A stretch of DNA of 64,000 nucleotides from Lewinellaceae bacterium (GCA_020636325.1 JACJYC010000015.1:1-64000), one strand, 5' to 3'; positions 17,115 to 26,336 are shown, counted from the stretch's first letter. Numbers and translations: made by a program. Notes: generated by a model from the letters alone, not told the origin.

Positions 17115-17672
17115 ATGGTTCATCCTCAATCCGAATGGCAACGGGTTCGCTCCGAATCCGGCCCCGACCTCAAATTGTTCAAAGCCCGGTTCGACTGGAT
17201 GCGCAACCCCCGCAACGGATTGGAAGAAAGGATGATCGTCCTGGAAGGGGCTGATTCGGTCAATGTGGTCGCCCTGACCGCAGATGGCGGCATGTTGTTT
17301 GTCCGGCAGTACCGGTTCGGCATCGGCAATTATACCCTTGAACTGCCCGGCGGCATCGTAGACAAGGGAGAGGCCCCGGGTGAGGCCGCCAGGCGGGAAT
17401 TGGTCGAGGAAACGGGATATTCAGGCGCCGACTGGATGTCCCTTGGAAAGGTCCCCTCCAATCCGGTATTCATGGATTGTTACATCCACCACTGGGTAGC
17501 CCGGAATGTGCAGTTGACCCAGAACCAGGTGCTCGACGACGGCGAAGAGGTGGAAATCGTACACCTCGAACCGGATGATGCCCTGGACATGCTGCTCAAC
17601 GGCGAATTCAGCCATCCGCATACCGTGAACGCCCTGCTGCTGTTCTTTGCGGACAGGTTGCGCCGCCGCTAA
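17115..17672 (+). CDS. NUDIX hydrolase (ADP-ribose pyrophosphatase-like)
   Basis: 185-residue NUDIX enzyme. The NUDIX box begins near Gly80 (GGIVDKGEAPGEAARRELVE, then ETGY), with all catalytic Glu residues present. Upstream, FVRQYRFGI and LELPGG are typical of ADP-sugar/ADP-ribose pyrophosphatases, which hydrolyse nucleoside diphosphate sugars in the cytoplasm. Length is normal for that subgroup. It starts 34 bases after the LEA-like gene, so the two may share a transcript. Its stop codon overlaps the stop codon of the convergent porQ gene by two bases. Confidence 0.9.
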   Translation: MVHPQSEWQRVRSESGPDLKLFKARFDWMRNPRNGLEERMIVLEGADSVNVVALTADGGMLFVRQYRFGIGNYTLELPGGIVDKGEAPGEAARRELVEETGYSGADWMSLGKVPSNPVFMDCYIHHWVARNVQLTQNQVLDDGEEVEIVHLEPDDALDMLLNGEFSHPHTVNALLLFFADRLRRR

Positions 17673-18721
17673 CGGAATTCCTGAAAATTAGTCGCAATGC
17701 TGAGCTGGGTGGCCCCGCCCGCCAAATGGTAATTGGTCCGGCCGAAATCGATCCGGAAGCGGTTGACTTTGATGCCGGCGCCGAATGTGAACCCGGCCAG
17801 GCTCCGGAGATTTTCGATGGAGAGTTCTTTCCGCATCAGGTGATTGTATCCGAATCGCAGCCTGAAATTCTCTCGTTTCCCCAGCAGGAACTCACCGCTG
17901 AAAATGAAATGCCGGAAGAAGTTGTCGAAAAATTTCGCGGTCGGGCTTTGCTCGGTTTGCACGTCGCCGAAGAAGATGGTCTCATCCTCGGCGGAAGGGT
18001 CGTCATACCGTATGCTCCACTGGTCGAAATGGTGGTAAATAATGGAAAAGCGAAAGGGCAGGTGTTCCAGTTTTTTGGACAACCCCAGTTGCATTTCAAA
18101 CGGCACGGGTTCGAAATTGCCCTCCCGGTAAGCGGTCAATTGCCCCCCGATATGGTGCATGACCAGGGAAAAGGTCAGGTTTTTGGCCGTGTCCCGGTAC
18201 GTAAAGGCCAGGTCGGCCAGCAGTCCCATCGAGTTATAGCTTTCCAGCCTGGAAGTGACCCACTTGAGGTTGGCTCCGACGGTGAGCCGGTCATACGCCT
18301 GGAACCCCGCGCCCAGGACCACTGCATAATCGGCTGCCTTGAAGATGCCCTGGTTGGCGCCGAACTCATCCGTCAGGTCGAAGGTGCCGTAATTGGCAAA
18401 CTGGATGCCCCCGTGGAAGGTGGTCCGCCATTTCTCCACCGCATGCGCGTAGGAGGCGTATCCGGAGCCGACCCCGTCGACGAGGAAATTGTAGTTGAAT
18501 CCGATCTGCTGGTGCATGGACGGGTTGAGCAACGCGGGGTTGGCGTAGGCCAGATTGGCGTCGTCGTCCTGAACGGAGATCAGGCTGCCGCCCAGGGCCG
18601 TGATGCGCGCCGAAACGGGCAGATCCAGGAAGGCGTATACCTTGCGGCCGCCGAGCTGGGCATTGAGCAGGCTTGCAGCCGACAGGGAGAGTGCGAGGAG
18701 GATGGGTAGTTTTTTTGGCAT
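17669..18721 (-). CDS. porQ: type IX secretion system protein PorQ
   Basis: 350-residue outer-membrane barrel protein from ATG 18721, which opens a signal peptide (MPKKLPILLALSLSAASLLNA); the longer reading to 18781 runs through a hairpin and is unlikely. Recognised as PorQ from RKVYAFLDLPVSARITALGG, then DDANLAYANPALLN, and the repeated beta-strand pattern of the PorV/PorQ/FadL-like group. PorQ is thought to take part in the attachment complex that handles cargo at the cell surface in type IX secretion. This fits the sorting-domain proteins at 7567, 42193 and 55988. It follows the MORN lipoprotein gene by 62 bases on the same strand. Confidence 0.88.
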   Translation of the reverse strand: MPKKLPILLALSLSAASLLNAQLGGRKVYAFLDLPVSARITALGGSLISVQDDDANLAYANPALLNPSMHQQIGFNYNFLVDGVGSGYASYAHAVEKWRTTFHGGIQFANYGTFDLTDEFGANQGIFKAADYAVVLGAGFQAYDRLTVGANLKWVTSRLESYNSMGLLADLAFTYRDTAKNLTFSLVMHHIGGQLTAYREGNFEPVPFEMQLGLSKKLEHLPFRFSIIYHHFDQWSIRYDDPSAEDETIFFGDVQTEQSPTAKFFDNFFRHFIFSGEFLLGKRENFRLRFGYNHLMRKELSIENLRSLAGFTFGAGIKVNRFRIDFGRTNYHLAGGATQLSIATNFQEFR

Positions 18722-18763
18722 GCGGTTGGTTTGAGTCGGAGTGCAGTCCGGTGCGGTCAGAGG

Positions 18764-18783
18764 CCTTGGACTGAAGTCCAAGG
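18764..18783 (-). terminator. 9-bp stem hairpin between MORN gene and porQ
   Basis: ccttggact and its complement enclose two bases, directly after the MORN lipoprotein stop codon. No T-tract follows on the minus strand, so it may be only a processing or attenuation hairpin. Confidence 0.35.
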
Positions 18784-19449
18784 TTAGTCAGCTTTCCAGA
18801 TAGTGCGGCAAACGCCGTGCTGGCAGTTCATGGTTTTGACCAGCTCGCCGTTTTCGTTGAACATTTTGAGCAGACCGTGTTCGTTGTCGCCGTTCATGTA
18901 AAAGCCTTCGGTCTTGACATTGCCGTTGGCATAATATTCCTTAAAGGGACCGTTTTCCTCGTTATCCTGGAAATTGACCACTTCCATGAGCTCGCCCGTT
19001 TCGTAGTATTTATGGACTTCGCCCTCCATCACGTTGTTGACGTAGTTGGCTTCCAGTTCGAGTTTGCCGTTTTCGTAGTAAACCCGGTAAGGGCCCTCGA
19101 ACCGGCCTTTCTTATAGGTTTCCACGACGTTGGTATCCCCGGTTGCCTCGTAAAAGATGACGCGGTTGCCGTCCAGTGTGTCGTTTCGGTACCGGGCGGT
19201 TTCCATAAGCTGGCCGTTCGGGTTGAACTTGGAAAAAATGCCGTGCCGCGCAAAATCGGATTTGCGCCTGGAATACCTTTCCAGGTTGCCGTAATTATCC
19301 TCCCGTTCTACGATTTCGGTTTGGGCCCCGCCCGCATCGTCTGCTGCCTCCTCCGCATCGGCTTCTTTTGGGCCGGCTCCGCTGCTACAGGCTGTCAGGC
19401 CGATCGTTGAAAGGAATAAAAGGGTCAGATAGAATGTAATCCGGTTCAT
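18784..19449 (-). CDS. MORN-repeat lipoprotein (YwqK family)
   Basis: 221-residue lipoprotein: signal MNRITFYLTLLFLSTIGL with lipobox TAC (Cys21), a charged linker, then about six MORN-variant repeats of roughly 20-25 residues (NGQLMETARYRNDTLDG, YENGKLELEANYVNN, YETGELMEVVNFQDN). Databases often call this family YwqK antitoxin, but a lipidated, exported protein without a toxin neighbour is not a credible antitoxin. Function unknown; perhaps an envelope scaffold. Same strand as and 62 bases upstream of porQ. Confidence 0.85.
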   Translation of the reverse strand: MNRITFYLTLLFLSTIGLTACSSGAGPKEADAEEAADDAGGAQTEIVEREDNYGNLERYSRRKSDFARHGIFSKFNPNGQLMETARYRNDTLDGNRVIFYEATGDTNVVETYKKGRFEGPYRVYYENGKLELEANYVNNVMEGEVHKYYETGELMEVVNFQDNEENGPFKEYYANGNVKTEGFYMNGDNEHGLLKMFNENGELVKTMNCQHGVCRTIWKAD

Positions 19450-19500
19450 GTTAAAAAGCTTTCAAAGAAGAAACGCAAAATCATGCGATTCGGTACATCC

Positions 19501-20841
19501 TCAACGCGGAATTGAAGAAGAAACCTCTTTGGAGACCTTTTCACGACCGATGCTTTCGTAGTAAAAACCCGATTCCCGAAGGCGATCCAGGTCGTACAGG
19601 TTGCGCCCGTCGAAGATGACCGGCTGGTTCATCAGCTCTTTCATCACCTGGAAACTGGGCGTCCGGAATACGCTCCATTCGGTGACGATGGCCAGGGCGT
19701 CGGCCCCGATCAGGGCTTCGTACTGGTCGCCGACCAACTGGATGCGGTCCTTATAAATAGCGCTGACATTGGCCATGGCTTCCGGGTCGAACGCCTTGAC
19801 GACGGCGCCTGCCTCCAGCAATTTGTCGATGATGTACAAGGCCGGGGCTTCCCGGATATCATCCGTATTGGGTTTGAAGGCCAGGCCCCAGACGGAGATG
19901 GTCTTGCCGGCCAGGTCGCCGTCAAAAAAGCGGCTGATCTTTTCGGCGAGGACGACGCGCTGAACGTTGTTGACCTCCAGCACGGCGTTGAGGATCTGAA
20001 ACGGGTAGTCATGGTCGCGGGCGGTTTTGGCCAGCGCCTGGACGTCCTTTGGGAAACAACTCCCGCCGAAGCCCACCCCCGGGAAGAGGAACCGCTTGCC
20101 GATGCGGGTATCCGCGCCGATCCCCAGGCGGACATGGTCCACGTTGGCCCCTACCCTTTCGCAGAGGTTGGCGATCTCGTTCATAAAGGTGATGCGGGTA
20201 GCCAGGTAGGCGTTGCCCGCGTATTTGGTCATTTCGGCCGAGCGTTCATCCATGAACAGGATGGGGTTACCTTGCCGGACGAAAGGATCGTACAGCTCCT
20301 GCATGATCTTTTTGGCCCGGTCCGATTTGGTGCCGACCACCACGCGGTCGGGCTTGAGGAAGTCGTCCACCGCCACGCCTTCGCGCAGGAATTCCGGGTT
20401 GGAAACGACGTCGAACAGGTCGTGACTGAGGTTCCTGACCAGGATGGCCTCCACCTTTTCCGCAGTGCCAACCGGCACCGTACTTTTGTCCACGATGACC
20501 TTGTAATCCTCGATCAGGTGGGACAGGTGTTCGGCTACCTGAAGCACGTAGGAAAGGTCGGCCGAGCCGTCGGCGCCGGGCGGGGTGGGTAAGGCCAGGA
20601 AGATGACCCTGGCTTTGGCCACTGCCTCGGCCAGGTCGGTGGTAAAGTGGAGCCTGCCCTGGCGGGTATTCCGTTCGAACAAGGTGTCCAGGCCCGGCTC
20701 GTAAATGGTGATCTCGCCATTCTTCAGGCGATTGACCTTGTTGACATCGATATCCACGCAAATGACATGGTTGCCCGTTTCAGCAAAACAGGTGCCCGTC
20801 ACCAATCCGACATATCCGGTACCGACTACAGCTATATCCAT
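19501..20841 (-). CDS. ugd: UDP-glucose 6-dehydrogenase
   Basis: 446 residues from ATG 20841 (MDIAVVGTGYVGLVTG gives the NAD-binding Rossmann loop at residues 7-16). The enzyme oxidises UDP-glucose to UDP-glucuronate with two NAD+, feeding capsule and exopolysaccharide synthesis. The catalytic loop GFGGSCFPKDVQAL with Cys near 261 is present, as are EFLREGVAVDDFLKPDR and the C-terminal AFKPNTDDIREAP motif of the UDP-binding domain. Length is that of the family. The start is favoured over 20865 because a TAACTTTG -7 element lies at 20863-20870. No polysaccharide cluster adjoins it here. Confidence 0.95.
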   Translation of the reverse strand: MDIAVVGTGYVGLVTGTCFAETGNHVICVDIDVNKVNRLKNGEITIYEPGLDTLFERNTRQGRLHFTTDLAEAVAKARVIFLALPTPPGADGSADLSYVLQVAEHLSHLIEDYKVIVDKSTVPVGTAEKVEAILVRNLSHDLFDVVSNPEFLREGVAVDDFLKPDRVVVGTKSDRAKKIMQELYDPFVRQGNPILFMDERSAEMTKYAGNAYLATRITFMNEIANLCERVGANVDHVRLGIGADTRIGKRFLFPGVGFGGSCFPKDVQALAKTARDHDYPFQILNAVLEVNNVQRVVLAEKISRFFDGDLAGKTISVWGLAFKPNTDDIREAPALYIIDKLLEAGAVVKAFDPEAMANVSAIYKDRIQLVGDQYEALIGADALAIVTEWSVFRTPSFQVMKELMNQPVIFDGRNLYDLDRLRESGFYYESIGREKVSKEVSSSIPR

Positions 20842-20862
20842 ATATTTGTTTTTAAAGCGCCG

Positions 20863-20870
20863 CAAAGTTA
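20863..20870 (-). promoter_or_regulatory. -7 element upstream of ugd
   Basis: TAACTTTG on the minus strand, full match to TAnnTTTG, 21 bases before the ugd ATG. A TTG is present but only 16 bases further upstream. Confidence 0.5.
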
Positions 20871-20964
20871 GTCAGAAATAAAAGAACAACCCCACTTTAG
20901 TGCGGGTTCAATCCGATCAGGTCCGACAAATCCGGTCGAATCCGGATTTCCATACAGCTTTGCG

Positions 20965-20972
20965 TACCTTTG
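20965..20972 (+). promoter_or_regulatory. -7 element upstream of the patatin-like gene
   Basis: TACCTTTG, full match to TAnnTTTG, 30 bases before the ATG at 21003. No clear -33 element. Confidence 0.45.
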
Positions 20973-21002
20973 GGACGTTAGTCATTCAGGACCCGGTTTT
21001 AC

Positions 21003-23261
21003 ATGAGAAAATGGCACCGTGACATATTTTACTCTTTCCCGCTCCAACTGGTTGTGTTGCATTTGCGCAACCACCTGTTCCTGTTGGGCATATGGTTGTT
21101 TCTGGCGGCCATGATCTCCGGCCACCTGGGCCAACGCCTGGGCTTGCCGTATCTCTTTCTTGATCCCGAATACCTGGACAAGGTCAATTTCTACAGTTTC
21201 TATTTTCTGGGGTTGGCGTACGGCAGTTTCTTCATGAGCTGGAACCTCACGACCTACCTGCTGACGGCGCATTATTTCCCGTTTCTGGCATCCTTGTCCA
21301 GGCCGTTCACCAAATTCTGCATCAACAATGCGGTGATCCCCCTGGTCTTTTTCCTGTTCTACCTGATCACGATGATCCGGTTTCAGGCGCATTTTGAGCA
21401 TTTGCCGGCTTCGGTGATCCTGTTGAACGTGCTGGGCCTGATCTGCGGGGCCCTGACCATCATTTTCCTGTATTCCTTCTATTTCCATTTCACCAACAAG
21501 GATATCTCCCATTACCACAAGAAGAAAAGGCCCGTTTTGCCGCCCAACCTGGATCCGGCGATCGCCCCGGGCAGCCGGAAAGTGGACCTGGACTATATCA
21601 AACAGGACCGCAACCGTTGGAGAGTGGCCACGTACCTGACCGAAGCCTGCCGCCCGCGCATCGTCAGGAGCGTAGCCCACTATGACAGCAAGCTGCTGAT
21701 GAATATTTTCCGGCAGAACCACCTGAATGCCCTACTGATGCAACTGATCACGATGATCCTGCTGTTGTCGCTGGGGTATCTGATCGACTACAAGCCTTTT
21801 CTGATACCGGCCGGCGCCAGTGTTTTCATTATGCTGAGCGTGTTTGTGGCCGTAGCCGGCGCCATCGCGTACTGGTTCACGGGTTGGCGGGTCACGATGA
21901 TGGTGGTGATCCTGCTGGCGGTGAATTTTTTTACCCGGTTTGATACCTTCAAGCATCCCAACCGGGCGTACGGCATGGATTACGAGGCCGATCCCGCGCC
22001 CTACACCTACGAATCCCTGCAAAGCATCTGCTTTTCGGATCAGGTTGAAAAGGACAAGCGGGCAACCGTTTCCATACTCGAAAACTGGAAAAGAAGGGTC
22101 ACGACCCAACCCGGTGAGAAGCCCAGGATGGTGATCCTTTGCGCCAGCGGCGGCGGACTTAAAGCGGCAGTCTGGACGATGAAAGTAGCTCAAACGGCGG
22201 ACAGTCTGACCGGCGGCAAACTGCTGGATCATACCGTGCTGATCACCGGCGCATCCGGGGGCATGATCGGGATGTCGTACCTCCGGGAGCTCTACCGGCA
22301 AAAACAACTGGGCGAGCAAATCGACCTTTACGATCCGGCTTACATCAACCATATTTCAAGGGATCTGCTCAATTCCATTGCTTTTACCATCGTATCCAAC
22401 GATTTTTTCCTGCCCTGGTCGACTTTCGAATACAATGACGAGCAATACCACAAAGACCGGGCCTATATCTATGAAAAGCAGTTGAACGAGAACACCGGCA
22501 ATTTGCTCGACAAACCCCTGAAGGCCTACCGCGAGCCGGAGGCGGAAGGCAGCATTCCGATGCTGTTCCTGACCCCTTCGGTGGTTAACGACGGGCGCCG
22601 GCTGATCATTTCCCCGCAGGGCGTTTCCTATATGATGATCCCGCCGGTGGGGATGATCCGCCACAATTCAGTGGAAGTGGACGCGGTGGACTTCGGCTGG
22701 CTGTTTGCCGGGAACGGCGCTCAGAACCTGCGTTTCCTGACCGCCCTTCGGATGAATTCCACCTACCCGTACGTATTGCCGAATGTGCACCTGCCGTCCC
22801 GCCCGGAAGTCGAGGTCATGGACGCGGGCTTCCTCGACAACTACGGCATCACGTCGGCCACCCGGTTCATACAGGTCTTCAAGGACTGGATCAGGGAGAA
22901 TACCAGCGGTGTGGTGCTGATGCAGATCTGCAGCTCCGAAAAGATCGAAAAGATCAACCCCAGCGGCAAGAAAGGCATCATCGAATCGCTGTTCAACCCG
23001 ATCGGGATTGCCGGCAAGGTGCTGGTCCTGCAGGAATTTGAGCACGACAACAGCCTCGGCTTCATCTACGACCTGCTGGGTACGGAGAATTTTGAAGTGC
23101 TGCGCTTCCTGTACCACCCGGGCGAGGAGAACAAAATCCAGGCGTCTGTTTCTTTTCACATCACGAAGCAGGAGAAAGAGAACGTGCTGGACGCGATTGA
23201 GATGCCGGATAATCAGGGGAATCTGGAGGAGTTGAAGAGGATACTGGGGGGTGGATACTAG
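21003..23261 (+). CDS. membrane patatin-like phospholipase
   Basis: 752 residues. The N-terminal 330 residues have several hydrophobic helices (near 15-40, 70-95, 110-130, 138-160, 235-290, 295-320), so the protein is an integral inner-membrane protein. The C-terminal half is a patatin-type lipase: oxyanion loop CASGGGLKAAVW near 380, nucleophile elbow GASGG with Ser near 418, and the dyad Asp in DAGFLDNYG near 606. Such enzymes deacylate phospholipids or other lipids by a Ser-Asp dyad. This fused membrane form is a less studied type. It is transcribed divergently from ugd with a 160-base gap. Substrate unknown. Confidence 0.83.
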   Translation: MRKWHRDIFYSFPLQLVVLHLRNHLFLLGIWLFLAAMISGHLGQRLGLPYLFLDPEYLDKVNFYSFYFLGLAYGSFFMSWNLTTYLLTAHYFPFLASLSRPFTKFCINNAVIPLVFFLFYLITMIRFQAHFEHLPASVILLNVLGLICGALTIIFLYSFYFHFTNKDISHYHKKKRPVLPPNLDPAIAPGSRKVDLDYIKQDRNRWRVATYLTEACRPRIVRSVAHYDSKLLMNIFRQNHLNALLMQLITMILLLSLGYLIDYKPFLIPAGASVFIMLSVFVAVAGAIAYWFTGWRVTMMVVILLAVNFFTRFDTFKHPNRAYGMDYEADPAPYTYESLQSICFSDQVEKDKRATVSILENWKRRVTTQPGEKPRMVILCASGGGLKAAVWTMKVAQTADSLTGGKLLDHTVLITGASGGMIGMSYLRELYRQKQLGEQIDLYDPAYINHISRDLLNSIAFTIVSNDFFLPWSTFEYNDEQYHKDRAYIYEKQLNENTGNLLDKPLKAYREPEAEGSIPMLFLTPSVVNDGRRLIISPQGVSYMMIPPVGMIRHNSVEVDAVDFGWLFAGNGAQNLRFLTALRMNSTYPYVLPNVHLPSRPEVEVMDAGFLDNYGITSATRFIQVFKDWIRENTSGVVLMQICSSEKIEKINPSGKKGIIESLFNPIGIAGKVLVLQEFEHDNSLGFIYDLLGTENFEVLRFLYHPGEENKIQASVSFHITKQEKENVLDAIEMPDNQGNLEELKRILGGGY

Positions 23262-23490
23262 ATACTGGATGCTAGATGCTGGATGCTGGATGCTAGATGC
23301 TGGATGCTGCCCGCCGCCGCCTGAGGCTTTGGCGGACGGGGGATGCTGGATGCTGCCCGCCGTCGCCTGAAGCTTTGGCGGACGGGGGATGCCCGCCGTC
23401 GCTCTTGGGGAGCTATGGCGGACGGAGGATGCTGGGGGTTGGATGCTGGATACTAGGGGCTGGATGCTGGGGGCTGGATACTAGTGGCGC
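23245..23490. repeat. ggatgctggatgctag tandem array with GC-rich palindromes
   Basis: Many degenerate copies of ggatgctgg/gatgctag/gatactgg, interrupted three times by a GC-rich imperfect palindrome of the form gcccgccgtcg...tggcggacggg. The same combination recurs at 32978-33104. It begins inside the last codons of the patatin-like gene. Confidence 0.85.
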
Positions 23491-23968
23491 GAAATTTAAG
23501 TAGCACCATAGTTTCGGGAGGCTATTTTTTCGACAGGCAAGGCGCGAGGAGGGAGCATAGCGGGACCACGCAAAGCGTGGCAAGCTTCTGTGACCGACCT
23601 GGCGATTGCCCAAAGGCGCAATTGCAATAAAAACTGATGTGAACTTATGTGCCTAATGTGGTAAAATAAAGCCGAACCTGAATGGTTTGGCTATCGTAAG
23701 GGCATTATGAATGTTTGGCACTGTTCAGAATTTTGTATCAACCAGGTTTTTAACACGCGTAATATATTTAAAATCAAATATTTGCACATTTTTGTCTTTA
23801 CATAAAAGCGCTATTTTGAACAGGCTCACTATTTACCCTCGCCTGGAGCCAAGGCGGCTGATGGGGGTTTGGGTTTTCTCAATTCCTCCACCGGTTGCCA
23901 TTGTCCCAGCACAAGTGGGACGAAGGAGACAATTCCTCAGACTTCGATCCAACAGAAATACATCAAGC
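23262..23968. other. intergenic repeat region before the GNAT gene
   Basis: 707 bases without a gene. In order: the ggatgctgg array, a relative of the 33670-33834 hairpin element (about 23510-23608, containing cgacaggcaaggcgcgagga and gagcatagcg), an AT-rich stretch, and a truncated copy of the 26490-26592 element at 23717-23759. The reading frame that runs into the GNAT gene here is not protein-like and is not counted as coding. Confidence 0.65.
23717..23759 (-). mobile_element. truncated copy of the 103-bp inverted-repeat element
   Basis: Shares about 40 bases (actgttcagaattttg ... tttttaacacgcg) with the complement of the right end of the element at 26490-26592, with four changes, then diverges. 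Only one end remains. Confidence 0.7.
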
Positions 23969-24409
23969 ATGGAGGTCAATATCCGGAAGGCGACGGTTGA
24001 AGATTTTGCTGCGGTTCATCGACTGATAATGGAATTTGCGGTATTTATCCGAACACCGGAGAAAGTGACCATTACGGTCGAGCAAATGATAGCCGAGCGG
24101 GAATCCTTCAATTGCCTGGTGGCGGAAGCGGACGGCCGGATCATCGGGTTTGCCACATTCTTTCCGGCATATTACTCCTGGACGGGCAAGGCCATCTACC
24201 TGGACGACCTTTACGTGCCGGAGGCGTACAGGGGCCGGCAGGTCGGCGCCCGGTTGTTGGAAGCGGTGATCGGGATCGGCCGGGAATCTGGATGCAAGAA
24301 AGTGCGCTGGCAGGTATCCAGGTGGAATGAACGGGCAATTGACTTTTACCGGAAGCGGGGCGCGGTGGTGGATGATACCGAGATGAATTGTGATTTATTT
24401 TTGGAATGA
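23969..24409 (+). CDS. GNAT-family N-acetyltransferase
   Basis: 146-residue acetyltransferase of the GNAT fold: N-terminal IRKATVEDFAAVHRLIMEFA, central strand LVAEADGRIIGFATFF, and the acetyl-CoA loop motif YVPEAYRGRQVGARLLEAV, followed by ERAIDFYRKRGAV. It resembles diamine/spermidine N-acetyltransferase-like and other small-amine GNATs, but the acceptor cannot be fixed. The start ATG 23969 is taken because everything upstream in frame is intergenic repeat translation. It stands alone among repeat DNA. Confidence 0.88.
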   Translation: MEVNIRKATVEDFAAVHRLIMEFAVFIRTPEKVTITVEQMIAERESFNCLVAEADGRIIGFATFFPAYYSWTGKAIYLDDLYVPEAYRGRQVGARLLEAVIGIGRESGCKKVRWQVSRWNERAIDFYRKRGAVVDDTEMNCDLFLE

Positions 24410-24917
24410 GGATTTGCTTTCTCCGGTTCGTGATTAAGTTTTGGATCCACACTTGGTTTTCGAGGTTTGCTTCATTTGCTTATGCTCCGGCAGCCCGCGG
24501 GGGGTGGATTCTTCCATTCTTCAGTTCTTCGGATCCTCTGGAATTTTTGCGTTTCTTTTGTAGGTTTGACGTTCGGTTCTTCGATTCTTCCGGCTTCTTT
24601 GGGGAGTTGCCAGCCGGACAAAGCCGGGCTAAAGCCCGGGGGGCGGGAACCCACCCGCCGGCCTGCCGACCTCGATGCCGGTTGTTTCCCATCAGTGCAA
24701 GGCATAGATTGCCCGTTTTCAACCCGTTGGCTGAATGCACAGGAAAACTCAACAACGGCTTAATGACCGCGCTTTGCCGGCAAAAAATTGGATGATGACT
24801 TCGATGACGGCCCGGGAATTCGGGTAGATCGACGAGGATTAAATAAAGATAAGCTACTTCGAATGCACAAATATAAAAAATAAGTTTTTAAATTCAAATA
24901 TTTTAAACTAATTTTTA
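24410..24917. other. intergenic region
   Basis: 508 bases. An open frame at 24406-24795 is rich in Arg, Pro and Phe and matches nothing I know, so it is not called. The DNA has ttcttc/ttcggat words near 24515-24600, a GC-rich palindromic stretch near 24617-24645 (ccgggctaaagcccgg), and an A+T-rich tail at 24840-24915 next to the decarboxylase 3' end. Confidence 0.5.
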
Positions 24918-26336
24918 TCAAATCAGATTTGCCACACATTCCCCGATCATGTCCAAAGCTATCCGGATCTCGGCCAGGTGGGTTCTGAAACTGCAAACGG
25001 CGCAGCGGATCCAGAACCGGCCGTCAACCTGGGTGGAGGAAAAGAATACCCGGCCGTCGGCGTGGAGGAGGTCCATGAGCTTGCGATTGAAAACCTCCGG
25101 GTCCTTGCCAGGATAGCGGAACATGGTGACGGACAATTCGGGAAAAGGGCCGGTTTCGAAGCCCATTTTTTGGATCTCTTCGTGGAAGTAACGGCACAGC
25201 AACACTTTTTCCCGCAAGGCCGCCCTGAACGGCTCAACCCCGTGCAAGTGGAGGGGCAGCCACATGCGCAGTCCGCGGAAAGGACGGGAGAGTTCCGGAC
25301 CGCAATCCGCCGGGTTGATCTCGTCGAGGCCGTAAGCGTCCTGCATATAGGCCGCCTGGTGGGTATTGGCGGCGATGAGCTTTTGCGCGTCTTTCAGGAG
25401 CACGGCGCCCGAGCCATAGGGTAAAAACATGCCCTTGTGGGGGTCCATCACGACAGAATCTGCGCGGTCGATTCCCCGGAATTTCTCCCTGTATTCATCC
25501 AGCAGCAGGAAAAATCCGCCGTAGGCTGCGTCAATATGGTACCAGGCGCCGTATTGTTCGCAAAGACCGGCTACGGCATCCAGCGGATCGATGGCTCCGG
25601 TATCGGTGGTACCGGCGGAAGCGATGACCATGAACGGGGTCAAGCCGGCTTCCCGGTCCTTTTTCATGGCCACCTCCAAGGCTGCCGTGTCCATTTGATA
25701 GTGATCGTTCATCGGGATGACCCGCTGGATGGCCTCGTGGAGCCCTGTAATGCGCAGCGCTTTGTGGACACAATGGTGGACCTGGGCAGTGAAATAAACC
25801 GCAGCCTGCCGCACATTTGCGGAACAGATCCCGTGGGCATCCCGGGCCGCCTGAATCGCAATGAGGTTGGCAATGGAGCCGCCGGAGGTCAGATTCCCGT
25901 GGGCCGTGGATGGATATCCGACCAGCGAGCACAGCCACCGGATCATCTGGTTCTCGATCAATACGGCACCCGGGCTGGCGTAAAAGATGCCCGCATAGCG
26001 ATTGGTGGCGGCGGCCAGCATATCCCCGACCGAACTCGCCCACAACCCGCCCCCGGGAATATAGCCGAGGTGGCAGCCGGAAGCGGGGTTGATGCCCGCG
26101 TTATTGACCTCGTCGCGCAAAAGCGCCAGAAGCTCTTCGAAAGGCTTGCCTTGTTCGGTGACCTGGAGGGCCGACAAATTGGGACAATCCGCCTGGATAA
26201 AACCCGGTCTTTGCGCCAGGGATTCGATGAATTGGCCGGTGTATTCGAAAGCCTGGTTTTGTATTTCGGATCGGAGATCAGCGGTTGGTTCGAGCGTGCG
26301 GGCGACGGCCTCAAGTTCTTCCAGTTGATCGAGCAT
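24918..26336 (-). CDS. PLP-dependent group II amino-acid decarboxylase
   Basis: 472-residue cytoplasmic enzyme of the aromatic-L-amino-acid/glutamate decarboxylase group. Signature elements: GNLTSGGSIANLIAIQAARD (phosphate pocket), VHHCVHKAL (His that stacks on the cofactor), WYHIDAAYGGFFLLL (Asp that binds the pyridine nitrogen) and the Schiff-base Lys near 301 in VMDPHKGMFLPYGSG. It should decarboxylate an amino acid to an amine with CO2 release. Which one (aromatic, diaminobutyrate or other) is not readable. Length is normal for the family. No transporter or partner gene is adjacent. Confidence 0.88.
   Translation of the reverse strand: MLDQLEELEAVARTLEPTADLRSEIQNQAFEYTGQFIESLAQRPGFIQADCPNLSALQVTEQGKPFEELLALLRDEVNNAGINPASGCHLGYIPGGGLWASSVGDMLAAATNRYAGIFYASPGAVLIENQMIRWLCSLVGYPSTAHGNLTSGGSIANLIAIQAARDAHGICSANVRQAAVYFTAQVHHCVHKALRITGLHEAIQRVIPMNDHYQMDTAALEVAMKKDREAGLTPFMVIASAGTTDTGAIDPLDAVAGLCEQYGAWYHIDAAYGGFFLLLDEYREKFRGIDRADSVVMDPHKGMFLPYGSGAVLLKDAQKLIAANTHQAAYMQDAYGLDEINPADCGPELSRPFRGLRMWLPLHLHGVEPFRAALREKVLLCRYFHEEIQKMGFETGPFPELSVTMFRYPGKDPEVFNRKLMDLLHADGRVFFSSTQVDGRFWIRCAVCSFRTHLAEIRIALDMIGECVANLI

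Noticed and set aside
18784..19449. YwqK-family antitoxin of a toxin-antitoxin pair
   Set aside because: The protein is a MORN-repeat lipoprotein with an export signal and no toxin-like neighbour; only the family label suggests an antitoxin.
23711..23968. N-terminal extension of the GNAT protein
   Set aside because: It translates a truncated mobile-element copy and intergenic DNA; the acetyltransferase fold starts at the ATG at 23969.
24406..24795. 129-codon frame after the GNAT gene
   Set aside because: Rich in Arg, Pro, Phe and Cys in a pattern typical of translated repeats, no start signal and no known domain.
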